From Chrysogorgia sp. JL179-B06 (lineage: Eukaryota; Cnidaria; Anthozoa; Scleralcyonacea; Chrysogorgiidae): a DNA stretch of 64,000 bases. Shown here piece after piece: positions 12,225 to 24,679 of the stretch. Where the stretch lies: contig JAYKKM010000375.1 in assembly GCA_035772405.1 (NCBI GenBank), positions 825,001-889,000 of the forward strand. Direction: 5' to 3'. How positions within the stretch are numbered: position 1 is the first letter of the stretch; each line of letters starts with the position of its first letter. The position numbers and the translations under genes are program-made. The notes below the pieces were generated by a model, which had not been told where the DNA came from, ran no database searches, and saw nothing but the letters and a program-made list of their open reading frames with translations.

Positions 12225-12640
12225 GTTAAAATAATGGCCTTGGGTTTTTCCTTTGTCCCCTCGCCCTTTGTCCCTGTGGCGAGGGTGCTAATCTCGACCG
12301 GCATAATTTCTTTTTGGTGCAATAATATTATTGTTATTTGCTTATCTAGTATTATATTTATGAACTTCATTTACATAAATAAAATAAGATTCGAAGTATC
12401 TTGGACAAATATTACGACTTATCCTATAGAATATAGAAAGTTGCTTAGTGTTAATTATATCAGCAATTGGTATGCATTCTAAATCACTGAAGAGATTAAC
12501 TGAATTTGCACTTGTATTGGCATCAAGTATAAGTCTGGCACAGCGTTTTTGCAATTTCAGTAATCTTTCAAGATTTTCTTTGGAGCAAGTTGTGTCCCAA
12601 GGCATAGATCTGGCGATGGCAATGGTTATCTGAACGTATG
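12225..12640 (-). pseudogene. non-LTR retrotransposon RT C-terminal fragment
   Basis: The minus-strand frame 12704-12342 contains LERLLKLQKRCARLILDA, then LFSDLECIPIADII and YRISRNICPRYF. This is the usual thumb/C-terminal stretch of CR1/Jockey-type reverse transcriptases, and the upstream catalytic domain is lacking. It lies in an intron between two EGF exons. The AT-rich tail near 12225-12340 is probably its 3' end. Confidence 0.75.
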
Positions 12641-12686
12641 ACTTGTTTATATAAAGTTCAATGAACAATATTTGTAGCCTACTAAC

Positions 12687-12809
12687 CTTCACAGTGTGTT
12701 CCATTTCCAGTAAAGCCTTGATTGCACGTGCAATTGTATGATCTTTCCTGTTCAGAGCAGGTAGCTTCTTTATGGCAAGGACTGGACTCTTGAGAACATA
12801 CTTTAATGT
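12687..12809 (-). CDS. host extracellular gene, EGF-like exon
   Basis: A 123-bp, phase-1 exon. Acceptor TTGTAG lies at 12810-12811 (minus strand) and donor GAAG/GTTAGT just below 12687. It encodes a 41-residue EGF-like repeat with six Cys and the ending CNQGFTGNGTHCEG. Its size and phase are identical to the exon at 11927-12049, so the two modules can be shuffled without a frame change. Confidence 0.85.
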
Positions 12810-13890
12810 CTACAATTAAGTGGAGAATGGGGCGCTCAAAATAACGAAGTAGGGATTAACGAAAATCGAATATACAAGTCTGTCACACTTATTGTATAAA
12901 CAGACAACTGACACCTGACAGAAATTCTTGACATCCAGAAAAACCATGTAAAGTGAAGCCAAAAATAACGGACATCGAGGATATTTTATTCTTCAGTTTC
13001 AGTTCCCTATACGCGGTCTTGTATGTTAGTTTCAGTCTCCCACGCAACTTTTCTATTTATCTAAACTATGTTCATTTTGAAAACATACATAAAACATAAT
13101 ATCAAGAGGCTGAAATGAACCAATAATTTCACATTTATACTACCAATGCCATGCCGAATAAAAAAGGCACATGAGTTTAGAGAAACAAATTGCAGAATTT
13201 ACACGAAATTACGAAAAAAGCCCACAAAAAATATCGTGGAAAACAAGTTAACGAACAATTTCAGAACATTACTAAATCTTTTCACGTACTTTGTTACTGA
13301 AAGCCTGTCTGTTTTACTTCTTTCGTACTAATGATTTCGTAACCTACCAATTGTCGTGAACAGGCCTGGAATTAACGTACAAAAGCGCGTAGGCGACTGA
13401 AACTGACGTAAATAATCGGCCTCCATGTCCACCATGTTTCTATTCACTTTTTGCCTGGAGCATAGTCATCCAGTTATATATAGAGCTAACAGATAAATAC
13501 CCGCTCGCTTTTTCAGTTTACCAGCAAACGTAGCAAGTTGTCTGCAGAAATGTATCGCCCTTTTCAGTTTACATATTTTTTACTATACTTCTTTCTTAAC
13601 AATAGCACAAAGAAGGCTGTGAGAGACTGCAATGTATGCATCTGGCGAACGCAGCCAGTATTGTACGCAAATCTACGATCGCAAAGAAGTGCGCATTTGA
13701 TGGTTCCTTTGAAAATAATTGCCAGGTGAATTCCGTTCCAGCACTCACTAGTATCTCCAGTCAATATGATTCCTTATGGCCCAAACATTGAAACGCAAGC
13801 CAGTTCAGTTTCTTTTTTAGCCATTCGTCTTCGTTTACGAGTTAAAACAATAAAAATGTCATCTCAATTTTCGTTTCATTTACTCTTTAA

Positions 13891-14695
13891 AGTGTCACTA
13901 AGACGAAAAAATCGTCTACCAATTTTGATCTTAGTTTATCATAATTACGAAATGAGGAAGAAAGGCGTTCTCGGTTTCTCAATATCTTATCCCGTTCTCG
14001 AGATATTTAGGGTTTTGACATATACAAATTAGACAGTGTATGACGTCATTTTCTCACATAGACGTAAATAAAATACACAAAATGAGGATTATCTCTGCAA
14101 ATAATAGGTAGAAAGTTTTCAAACTTTGGACATTTATGTTAAGGTGGAATGTACACTCTACTGTACATATTATATAGTTGCCATGGAGATCGTTTGAAAA
14201 TAAGCGTCTTTCGCCTAATAAAATTAAATCGTAATTTTTGTCACTTTTTAAAAAGAATAATGAGATTTAAACCTCTGCAGTACAATATTTACGTGTCTAC
14301 AAATATTCGTGTGTATGCATTACAATAAATGTTGTTTGATAAAGAAGAAATAAATACTTTGTGTTTTATAAATGACAGGTGCCTATTTCCAAACGTTCTT
14401 CGTGGCAACAATTTAATTTGTACAGTGCGGTGCACATTTCACCTTACCACACATGTGCAAAGTTTGAAAATTTTCTACCTATTATTTGCAGAGATATTCC
14501 TCATTTTGTGAATTTTATTTTAGTCTATGTGGAAAAATGACGTCATACACTATCTAATTTGATATGTCAAAACCTAAATATCTCGAGAACGGGATAAGAA
14601 ATTGAGGAACTGATAACGCCTTTCTTCTGCATTTTGTTATCATAATTTACTAAGATCAAAATTGGATAGACGATTTTTTCCGTCTTAGTGGCACT
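13891..14695. mobile_element. TTAA-flanked foldback element (805 bp)
   Basis: The arms are reverse complements, from AGTGTCACTAAGACG to CGTCTTAGTGGCACT, flanked by TTAA (13887-13890 and 14696-14699). Both arms carry TGACGTCA (near 14040 and 14538) and a TATCTCGAGAACGGGATAAG-like stretch. Open frames 13766-14032 and 14329-14511 are by-products of the repeat. Confidence 0.87.
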
Positions 14696-14751
14696 TTAAG
14701 CAAAAATAGTCACGCAATTTGTGCATGTGCCTACCACTGTTAGGATGATAT

Positions 14752-14829
14752 AAATGTAGTGTGTTTATTGTTTTGTAGATAGTTGGTATTTTTTCCAACT
14801 ATCAACAAAACAATAAACACACTACATTT
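14752..14829. repeat. long near-perfect stem-loop
   Basis: A stem of about 35 bp (AATGTAGTGTGTTTATTGTT pairing with its complement up to 14829) encloses an 8-nt T-rich loop, with about one mismatch. A short tandem repeat of TTGGGCGAGCTGT (three copies, 14830-14875) follows directly. The structure is compatible with a small MITE or a hairpin RNA precursor. Confidence 0.7.
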
Positions 14830-15640
14830 ATTGGGCGAGCTGTTTGGGCGAGCTGTCGCTCGTTGGGCGAGCTGTCGAATCGACATATTTAGGAAATAAA
14901 AGGTTATTTCGGTATTCTCAGACTGACATTAGGTAAACAATCGGAATCGAACTTTTGATTTAAAACTGATATAGGATTAGGGTTTAGTTTATATCACAAT
15001 GACGCCCACAGTTTACTGGAGACCATCGCGAGCAGAAACCAAATTGTCAGTACGAAAACCAACCTTGTAACCTGGGTACAAGGTTGCATGAAACATTGGT
15101 GAGCCAAGTTTATTGGTGGCAGTGCTAAACGATATTCCAGGTAAACACTTCATCTTATGAGATATAATGTAAAAAGTAGAGAAAAGAGGATGCTTTTCAA
15201 CGATTTTTTAAATGAAACTTGAAATGTGTTGTTTTGAATATTGTGTGTGGTATTTTTTAAATTATCTAAAATCTTCCTTTCCAGGAATGCCATTTCAGTT
15301 ACTCTAACATTTAACATTTCCCAGGGGAGCATACCCAGGCACGGATCTCTCTAGCAGTTTATTATGCCTTCGAAACTCGGAAACCAAAGTATAATTTTTC
15401 TTAATTACATCGAAATACACTTAGTTACATCGAAATACGTGTAGTCAGCAAATTAATGCGATTTAAAGTGGAAACCTAATTCGTGTTCCATTTTCTTACT
15501 GATCGGTCAATGACATTGTCTGTTATAAAGCTTGCGTGTAAATTATCTAAATATTGTTCAATAGTCATATCATGTCACATTAAATCTGGTGCGCCACAAC
15601 AGATTTTGATAAAATAAATTTATTGGGAGAAATGAAATAC

Positions 15641-16345
15641 CTGTAAAGCATAGATCAATCGCGAATTTACCACTTTTCACCACAGCACCATTACTTGGTA
15701 TCACCAAATACACGGACACATTGACAGCCTCAAAATTCTTGGGAATAGGGGGAATGTGAATATTTGCGGATAGGATGACCGAGCTCGGTATCTTGATTAT
15801 TTTGTTCTGGGATATAATCTGACTGGAATATTTTTTCGACATTATCTTGAAGTCATCAGGAAGTTGCATGATGTAGAGTTGGTATAGCATTACGCCAATG
15901 TCACCTGGAATTGTCACCAAATCGACAAGAAGAATTTGTTGATTAACGTTTGTTACGCGAAGACACAGATCTTTGGTTTCTAGATCCTGAATAGTACTCT
16001 GTGGTGATTGGAAAGACATATACAGTACCACAGATCTACTTGCATTTCGTTCACCTCGAACTGCCCAAGCTGTTACCTTCAAATTTAGTGAACCTGAGTA
16101 ATATGGTGGAGGTATTAACGTAAGATTTCCAAGATCTGTGCTGTTAAACACTGATGTCCCTTTATCGTCAACATGTCCTTTATTGAATGAGAAACCTTTT
16201 AATATATTAGAAAAGATGACTTTCAGTGACGTCCCGGACAATGGTAAAACAAGCCTGGAGTTGACAAATAATGCAACTGATTGGTTCGTGGAAATGTTAT
16301 AGTATGGTTCGTATTCGATTATAGGCGGCTCCACCAGTGGTGTAG
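15641..16345 (-). CDS. host extracellular gene, 705-bp exon
   Basis: The exon is bounded on the minus strand by acceptor TTTGTTTAG (just above 16345) and donor ACAG/GTATTTC (just below 15641), phase 1 on both sides, 235 codons. The product is rich in beta-strand-like hydrophobic alternation and N-glycosylation sequons (for example NISTNQS, NLTLIP, NVSVYL) and has few cysteines, which suits an extracellular beta-sandwich segment. I do not recognise a named domain. Phase agrees with exon 19307-19408 upstream and exon 12687-12809 downstream. Confidence 0.82.
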
Positions 16346-18440
16346 CTAAACAAAAAGGATATTAAAATAAATAAAATAGAAGAGAAATAGGTCAAATTGC
16401 AGTCTGTTGTTGCTCAACACGATAACCGTATTACTTACCACATACCAACAAACATCATGTTGATCTAATCAGCTAAAACTAAATTACTTAGAAACAGGCA
16501 AGTATAACTATTTTACTAATTCCCCACAATCAAATTTCCAAAAAAATCTGGGCTTCATGAAAACAAATACGAGTGCAGGTATATGCATATTCAGGAGCTA
16601 AAATGCTTCAATAAGCATGGAAGTGTACCACTGTTAGTACGTCTAAATTCATCAACGCGGGCACATATAGCATTCGGCACCATTTACCAGAACCTAGCAC
16701 TGCCAATGACGATGTCGTCACAACCAAAAATATTCTTCTAAGCCTACAATGAAAACATACATATATATAATACTAAAGGGCAACTGCAGTCCATAAAAAT
16801 TTACTTTTAAGTAAAATGCATTTAAGTATGTTTATACATTTTAATAGTTGCACGGTATAATTTTTTAACGGCATTGAGTACTCAAAAAAACGAGGCGATA
16901 GCCGTGATTTTTATCCAACTTCCATGCATTTTCAAATCAGATAATAAACGCCATAATGCAATGAGTGTATGATTGTGTAAACATGCATAAATAACCTAGG
17001 ACTGCATAATTATATACTACGGTACACAAATAAACTATTGGTATCTATAGGTGTTGTGTTTTTGTAACACTCAATCATGACTAGTCCCACAAAGAGTATG
17101 AAGCCGAGGTTTTTTAACCCGGTTTTTTAACCCGAGGTTTTTTATCGATTGCCATCGATATAAAAAAACCTCAGCTTTCTTTTTCAAAATTTCAGTTTTA
17201 TTAAGTTTTTAAAACACTAGTGTTAAACCATTTGATTGTTTAATTGACTACTTTTGATTGCGTGACCTATCCTCAAATTTTAATGAGAGAATAAGCTAGC
17301 ACTCTTGACTAACCTTCTAAAGGGTTATGAACTTGCACTATGGTTTATGTAAAATCCACTACATATTTGTAATAATATTATTTATTTTCAAATCAGTTAC
17401 TTAGTGAATTATAATTAATTTGATCGATGTTCGACTGACCATAATCATGTCAAGTGATAGACATTTAAATGTTGTAATAAATACAGCACAATTACAGTTT
17501 GACTGCAAGCTATAATCAAATTAAGGTTTAGAAACATAATTGGTAATGATCTGGACACATTTATCTACTTGAGAATTAGTGCTGTTTAAAAAAATAATAT
17601 TTAGAGCGGAAGATCCAGTAACAATTGCAGTATGGTTGTACACATAACTGATAATAATGAACCGCAATCTATAATATCAAGAATGAATTAAAATTAGGCA
17701 GTTTAAAATATACCATTTAAAATATGTGCTTTATAATATTGCAGAATAATAAAACTGTAATAAAACTGTACAGAAACATGGAAAAGTTCATGGCGACACA
17801 TACATGCACCACCCTGCATATGCGTAAAGAGAGGGAGGATGCCACACGAACTACACTTTCATAAGTATTTTAACGGTTTAGGGCTGAGCCCTTAAAAATC
17901 AGGCAAGTGTTGCTAAATTTGATATTGGTCAATCACAGGCAGTTCATCAAACCTACTGCGGCTAATAGCTTGTCGCTGTCACTTGTGCATAAGTATCACT
18001 TTCAAAAGTAAGCCTCTTTTTACAGTCCAGACCGTTGCCTGTACACAGATCTATAGATCGTTTTAACGTGACGTCATAGTCATTTAAACTTCAATATAAT
18101 TTGTTTACTTATATGCTTATCCAGCAGTTACGTTACTCCGATACAAGCCAATTACTTGCAAGCAGCAAATTTGGTTTTACTTGGTTTCGTTTGAACGAAA
18201 TAACTGGGAAAATCTCGCTCCCTTGGCTTTGCTACTAGCAAACATCTATATGCAATCTAGTTGGCTAGATTCTTCCAACGTGTGTTCAATGCCACTAAAC
18301 AAGTTAACTCTGTGGTAACTTGTTCTCAAACCAATCTCTCTATTGTGCTATGATGTTCAATTTGTTAAAGAAAAAAGCATTAACTTACACCGAGGACAGA
18401 TTTGCATGCACAAATGACCTCCGAAACATTCTCAGATTTG
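16346..18440. other. host intron, no gene seen
   Basis: AT-rich intronic DNA. It holds a small hairpin with a CGAGGCGATAGCCG apex (16884-16912) and a second hairpin group at 17092-17182, where GAGGTTTTTTATCGAT pairs across TGCC. No exon or transposon gene was found. Confidence 0.4.
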
Positions 18441-18905
18441 AAAAAATAATTAAATGTTGGGGGCATGTCCAGCTTCCCCTTATATTTCCACTTCATCGGG
18501 CTTTGGTGGCGTAAGCCTTCCATCACTCTGGTTGCAGGTTCTATACCGAGTGAAAACAAGTACTTGGTTTCGAAAATACGACCACACGTGGGAAGAGTTC
18601 GTCAACTCTCTGCAAAAAGTCGTGGGTTTTCTCAGAGAACTCCGGTTTCCTCCCACTGGAAAAGTTGACAGGAAGGGTTAGGATATAGAAACTAGGAACG
18701 TAATAACACAGACATTGTAACGATAAATAGTCTAGGTTAAATATTAGGTAGTACAGCATAATACTTTATGTAATCGGCCGCTGAAAACCCCGACAGGGAG
18801 TGAGTTGAATAGTGTATATGCATGTACAACTGTAAAGCGTCTTGGATTTATTAGGATACGTGCGCTATATAAGATTAAGTTATTATTATAGTTATTCTTA
18901 TTATT
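18441..18905 (+). repeat. SINE with L2/CR1-like 3' tail (probable)
   Basis: GGTTGCAGGTTCTATACC near 18528-18545 resembles a Pol III B box. A conserved-looking central segment CTCCGGTTTCCTCCCACTGG follows near 18640. The end, GTAAAGCGTCTTGG...GCGCTATATAAG plus TTATTATTA (18831-18900), has the form of an L2/CR1-type 3' tail. Short open frames across it (18454-18944) are not genes. Confidence 0.5.
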
Positions 18906-19306
18906 CAGCCCCATAACTTTGAATCTGTACCAACACCACTGCAATCATAAATTGTTGGGAATTTACGAATTTGATGACATAAATAAAGGAACGCTATTTC
19001 CACATTTGGCCTAATATAATTTGCACGTTTTATTTATTTCCCACTGCGATATTTCGTTTTCAAAAACATCAATTCGCGTTTGAATAACTATATATGGAAT
19101 GTATTTCTATTTCTTAAATCTAACTCAGTTATCGTAAAATAACGTCACTTGTTGATGTACGAGATCACGCACCTCTTTGTAATCATCAAATAATTGTTTG
19201 ATCGCCCTTGACCAATCATGCTCAAACCTTGTCCAGAAAGGTCAATAAGGAAATATAACAATAACTACTGGTATAATTAATTTATGTTAAAGAAATATCG
19301 TCTTAC

Positions 19307-19408
19307 TTTCACTACAGTCAATTCCGTAGCGTCCAGATATGCAGTGACACAAATTTAGGCCAGTACAATTGCCGAATCCAGAGCAATTATTGACAGCAAT
19401 ACACGAAT
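19307..19408 (-). CDS. host extracellular gene, EGF-like exon (102 bp)
   Basis: The acceptor is TTTATTTAG above 19408 and the donor GAAA/GTAAGA below 19307, phase 1 to phase 1. Its 34 codons carry six cysteines in the order of a short EGF-like domain (SCIAVNNC, FGNC, NLCHC, YGIDC). It joins in phase to exon 19523-19696 upstream. Confidence 0.83.
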
Positions 19409-19522
19409 CTAAATAAAGAAATAATTAAAGTAACATTTTCAAAAAACTGAAAAATATTTTTTAAATAATCAATCAAAAGCAATTATCAGTTAAACAAAAC
19501 ATGCACTCTTTGTATTTCTTAC

Positions 19523-19696
19523 GGATCAGGCGAGGGATGTAGATCGTCTGAATATTAGCTGCTGATTCGTCTCTGTTACCAACATTGTCTTCTCCCACAA
19601 CAAGAATTTCACTGGATATTCCTTGTTTTAACGGGAGGAAAGCTATATTCTCACGAACGTCTTCCATGAAAAGAATCCATTGATTACTACCTGAAG
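19523..19696 (-). CDS. host extracellular gene, end of repeat module
   Basis: 174 bp, with acceptor TTATAG and donor ATCC/GTAAGA, entering and leaving in phase 1. It encodes SGSNQWILFMEDV...GEDNVGNRDESAANIQTIYI. The VGEDNVGNRD element is the end of the long repeat that begins in exon 53304-53534. It joins in frame to exon 23897-24029. Confidence 0.83.
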
Positions 19697-20240
19697 CTAT
19701 AACATATTAGAAAGTCCATTTACTCTTTTACAGCGATGTCTGAACGGGAAAGTATTTGGCTAAGGTTTTTGTAAGGCAAATACTAATTCTCACACATATC
19801 GAGAAAACAAGGATAATAAATAATTTATTATATGGATTTTGGTTTATTTTTTATCTCTGTATGTTTTAACTCTTTATTTTTATCTCTTTATGTTTTAACG
19901 CTGTAGTTTCATCTTCAGATGCTGACGTTTACCTTACCTAGTATAGTTCGCTTCATGATTGTGCTATTTTGGACATTTATTGCCGCGCTTTTGGATGAAT
20001 AACTTTAAAGAAAATAATACTGATGTTTCATAGCATTTTATTGCTTGGAATTTTTCAATGAAGATATCTAAAGTAGTTCTCTTATATTTGAATTTCATTC
20101 AAATCTATACTCGGACACATTTCCTCGCCAAAACCTACTGATCCGCAAAAAGCGTGTATAGCCCTCGCAGTATATTGATTGGGTGGGCAATATCGCAGGA
20201 TTCCGGACCTCTCAGTAACCCATCAGCGCGCGTTATTTAA

Positions 20241-20345
20241 CAATTATTCGCCGAAGGCGAGGTGAATATCAGTGAATAAAAACCGAGACGAAGTCGAGGT
20301 TTTTATTCCCCGATATTCACTGAGCCTGCACGAGGTGAATAATTG
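20241..20345. repeat. hairpin with GAGACGAAGTCGAG apex
   Basis: Arms of about 45 nt (CAATTATTCGCC... pairing with ...GGTGAATAATTG; TGAATAAAAACC with GGTTTTTATTC) flank the apex. One of several hairpins in the window with a similar apex but unrelated stems. Confidence 0.6.
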
Positions 20346-20429
20346 TTTTAGTATAAATACACATTTTTCCACTCTTAGGAACAGCATTTATAAAATAACA
20401 TGTACACAACAAGCAATTTGATTGGTCAA

Positions 20430-20462
20430 TACCCGTGCAGGATGAGAGTATCCTGCACGGGA
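20430..20462. repeat. short hairpin CCCGTGCAGGAT/ATCCTGCACGGG
   Basis: A 12-bp perfect stem around a 6-nt loop. The arm sequence GTGCAGGAT recurs at 21178 and, inverted, at 21311, so the short and the long hairpin share terminal sequence. Confidence 0.6.
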
Positions 20463-21160
20463 ATTTACAGCAATTTTAAGTGGCGTTTTCCACCTCATTC
20501 CGTTTAGTCGTTATAAGTTAAAACAAAACTGTCAAAAAAACAACAGAAGTATATTTAGTTTTTGTATTGTGAGAAAACTATCAGTGAGAAAACTGATCGT
20601 CTGATCCATTTTGTGTTCAATAGTGAAGTTAAACAAAACGAGGTTTGAAAAGGGCATGTTTTGAAAGCAACAAACTCGCTTAGTGTTTAAATACCTTCTA
20701 TTTTCTTGCTGATGAACTCACTGGGAAAAGAACAATCTTTATCCATACGAAGTAAAATACCCAAGAGCTCTCGACTTAAAATCCAAAATCACTTCCAGTG
20801 AAATTGTGAAAAAGACAGCGAAGACCTTTCCAGAGCGACAGTTGCTGCCCATAATATCTCTGTCTGTTCGCTTTGAAACAACAACCCAAACCCTGAGACG
20901 GCTGATTCTAGTAACGATTAAGCTTTTGCCTAAAACTAGTCAGTATTTTTGACATTCAAAGTCGAGCTTTTATCCATTATTCTTCTCTTTAATTGTTGTC
21001 GGATTTTTCGGCAAAACAAATTTCAGCTTTACGGCCTGCTCGTCTGCTGTTGGAGACGAATTATGATTGGTAGTTGATAATTCTTGGGAGAATTTGAATT
21101 CTCATCATATTATTTTTGGGTAAAATTCGTTATTTCTCTGTCGTTATTTTATAAAATAAA

Positions 21161-21334
21161 TACCAAATGGTTTTCCGTGCAGGATACTGTGATCCAAACA
21201 CTTGGGATGTTGCTCTACTTCCGAAAAGCTAAAAAACACTCGCCTATCGGCTCGTGTTTTTTTACGCTTTTCAAAAGTCTCGCAACATCTCGCGTATTTG
21301 GATCACAATATCCTGCACGGAAAACCATTTGGTA
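21161..21334. repeat. 174-bp hairpin with CTCGCCTATCGGCTCG apex
   Basis: The outer arms TACCAAATGGTTTTCCGTGC and their complement, and the inner arm CTGTGATCCAAA, pair with only a few mismatches. The apex is AAAAAACACTCGCC...GTGTTTTTT. The open frame 21084-21368 simply crosses it. Confidence 0.7.
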
Positions 21335-22548
21335 TTCCTTTATTCCTTCAAAAATACTAGTTTGTTGACTTTTTTTCTCCTGTCACTTTGACAAATCGGC
21401 TGGCGACCATCTCGAAAAAACGCTGGAGGTGATTATCGAGAAAATCCGAGGTAGCTCGACCAATCAGCACACGCAATTTCTATAATCACCTAATGTATTT
21501 ATACTAGCCAGGAATCGTTGCGAAACGCAAGGCAAAACTAAATTCTCCGAAGGTGGCCTTTACATATTTGGAGTTGTTTATCAGTTTTGACAAGCTGACA
21601 GCAGCTGGTAATAAAAAAGGAAATATTTTAATAGTGTACATGGGAAACCTGAGGACAAAGGATAACTAATAAATTCTGGGTGAGTAAACGACGGTTGTTC
21701 TTTTCAAAAGATGAGTCCTATAAGCGTTGTCAGTGCAGTGACAAATGTTTCATGAGTTTAGTCGTTCAATTTTCTTTAATTTATAAATATTTTTTTTGTG
21801 TTTCCTGTTATAAAATCGGTAGTATGTTTCCCAGGTCATTAGTTTAGTGTTCAATTAATTACTCGTCAGTTTCTTGGGCAGTGTATCGCGGTAATCTTGA
21901 CGGCCGAAACAGAAAATAAGTTTTGCTTGGTTTTAGTTGGAACTGAAAAATTTTTGATGTTTGTAAATATTATTAAAATATATATGAAAGGCAATCCAAA
22001 TTGTCTCATAAACTATATAAAGGTGAATATATCGGTATACGAACTACGGAGTACACTTTTCTTTCAAAATATTTGAACAAAACTGACAAAAGTAGTTGGT
22101 TCAACCGAGTTCGTTTTTTGGAGCACATCATTCGTTGTTCTGCGGGCTTTTGAGCACTTACCATTCTCTCCTTGCAACTTGTTTTTCGTAAATATTACCT
22201 CAAATAATTGCCCTACATATAGTAATTGTTTTCTACCTGCCTTCTTTAACGAATTTCATCCATTATGTAGAAAGAAAATCGTTCAAGAGAAGAACACCAT
22301 CTTGTTTTGCGAAACAGTGAATAGGATATCCCGAGCTAGAGGAACCAATCAGATTGCGCGAAAAGCACTATCCTGCACTGTTTTGTTTTTGCTAATGTAA
22401 GATATACTTGGGACGTATTTGCGCTCAGCATAACTAAATAAGGTAAATGGTTTGAACCTAGGAGTATCATTAGATGTGTGAAGTTGATGCTCAACACTAC
22501 AACAACCTGGACAATCAACTTCTCACATCTAATCATACAGTAACTTAA

Positions 22549-23751
22549 AGTGCCTATGTCAAGGTCAGGGAATTAATTTGCATATTCCGAATATTTGGGT
22601 TATTATAAGAACAATTGTAATATATCTTGTCAGACGAAAATCTAATCTGCTTGGACTTTCCAAGTTCCCTATTTTGCCCTTTTTGGCCTTTAAAGTGAGA
22701 TGGAAAGTACTGGTGACTACTGGTGAGGGAATGGCGTTTGGCGCCGGTAGTGACATCATATTGAGAACCCCTCAAAGCAGAACAACAGTAGAACTATAAG
22801 ACTCGTGTGCTGAAATAGCGCTCAAAATCTCTCTTTCCGCGAAATTATTTGCAGTTTGATTTAAACTTTTACGGGAGCAATGTCAACGAGCTTTTCCGAG
22901 TTAAATGATAACTCAGAAACTAATTTTATAACCGGATACATGATGGAAGTCGAAGACGACGTATTTGTCAAACCCTCTGCAACACAGAAAATAGAACAGT
23001 GGATACCATACGAAGGAGAACCTGTCGCCGATGCCGTCTGGATCGCGAATTACTACGAGCAAAGACGTCTCGAGCAGAGTAAATACAGTTGCTGAGATCC
23101 CGCTTGAATAGACGCGTCGCTGTGCAAATGTTGGCCAGTGTTCTTACATTATTATATATAACTAATGCATGTATTTTGTTTCGTGTCTCTGCCACTAAAG
23201 ACAATATCAAAATCGAATTACTACTTAACTGTATTCAATAGTACTGGGTAATGTAATCAATCCAGTCTGCATCGGCGACAGGTTCGCCTTCGTTTGATGC
23301 GCACTGTTCTGTGTTGCGAGGATTTTGTTGACACTCACATAACTGCGTCGTCTTCGACTTCCATCTGTACCCGGCTCTAAAATTATTTTCGGATTCATCC
23401 TTGAAAAGCTTGATTACATTGCTGCAGTAATTAAAGTTTAAATCAAAATGCACAAATAATTTCGCGAAAAGGGAGAATTCTTACCACTATTTCAGCACAC
23501 GAGTCTTTAGCTCTGTTGTTGTTCTTCTTTGAGAGTTCTCAATATATGATGTCACTTCCGGCGCCAAACGCCATTCTCTCAATAGTAGTCACCAGTACTT
23601 TCCATTTCACGAAAAAGGGCAAAATAGCCAACTTCGAGTGCGAAAAAGTCTATGAAGATGAGATTTTTTTCTGACAAGATATATTACACATTTTCTTAGA
23701 ATAACTCAAATATTCGAAATATGCAAATTCCCTGATTTTGACATAGGCACT
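22549..23751. mobile_element. TTAA-flanked foldback with coding-like arms (1.2 kb)
   Basis: Ends AGTGCCTATGTCAA and TTGACATAGGCACT are flanked by TTAA (22545-22548 and 23752-23755). The arms share a long stretch including GGCGCC..., a CACACGAGTCTT-like segment and CAAATAATTTCGCG. Unusually, each arm reads as a related peptide outward from its end: the plus strand at 22880-23095 and the minus strand at 23453-23235 both contain EGEPVADA followed by WI and a Tyr-rich stretch. The arms have therefore captured, and then diverged, a short coding-like segment. The origin of that peptide is not recognised. Confidence 0.8.
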
Positions 23752-23896
23752 TTAACTACCTGATCTGGCAATTGCGATAGCATAATTGTTATTAGCTATA
23801 AATACCCGCCGACCAAGATATTGAAATGCGCCTACCGTTAGAAAATATGGAATGCTAATAGTTAATTAAAAATTGTTTGAAATTATTCAACATTAC

Positions 23897-24029
23897 CATT
23901 GGCTACGTATAGATCAATGTTTCGAACGCCAGATCCAGAATCATTTTTGTGAAAAGCGACGTATGGCGTTCCAGTTTCGGATGTCTCATTAACGAGAGAA
24001 ATTGTGACGATAGGATAGGTAGCATCAAT
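23897..24029 (-). CDS. host extracellular gene, repeat-module exon
   Basis: 133 bp, with acceptor TTTGTTTAG and donor AATG/GTAATG. It enters in phase 0 and leaves in phase 1. It encodes IDATYPIVTISLVNETSETG... ending GVRNIDLYVANG. It continues directly from the ...TPAIFNT end of exon 26529-26713 and into SGSNQW of exon 19523-19696, as expected for one continuous module. Confidence 0.85.
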
Positions 24030-24066
24030 CTAAACAAAATAAATATATGTAATGTTTAAAATACGA

Positions 24067-24137
24067 GCAGCAGTGTTTTATCAGATATAAAATACGAGGC
24101 GCAGCCGAGTGTTTTATATCTGATAAAACACTGCTGC
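24067..24137. repeat. perfect 26-bp-stem hairpin with CGAGGCGCAGCCGAG apex
   Basis: The arm GCAGCAGTGTTTTATCAGAT... is matched base for base by its complement. The 19-nt loop holds CGAGGCGCAGCCGAGTG. A single arm of the same sequence (ATCAGATATAAAACACGAGG) recurs at 24641-24678. Confidence 0.75.
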
Positions 24138-24679
24138 GAGTGTTTTAAACGGCTTAAAAAACGAAAAAAACGAAAAGTTCGTTGGCGAGTAATTTTGAAA
24201 AATAACGTTGTCTAAGCCGAGAAAATCAAAGCTAAAGTTTATGTAAATTAGGATGAATCTTTATCACATATAAAGATACGACACGGTGGTGATTTTCCTT
24301 TGTGTTTTCCTCATGAATTATTAATGATTTTTTTAAATATATTTAGAATATTCATTAACAATTTACGAAGAAAGATAAAGGAAATCAGTGGCATGACGGC
24401 CGTTGTGTATATCTGATACAAAATTCTTCTGATTTACATAATAAACGTTAATTACTTCGATTTACTCGGCTAAAATGGCTCGAATCTTCAATGTTGTCGA
24501 TAAACATGAACATTTAGATACACGAATATCCTAAGCTATTTAAAACATTCTCGTCCGTTTGGTATAATATATATATACAATCTCTCGCATTCGGCTGGAG
24601 CTTCTATATCCGATACAACACGGCCGCAGGAGCGCGCTTTATCAGATATAAAACACGAGGCGATAGCTGAGTGTTTTAG

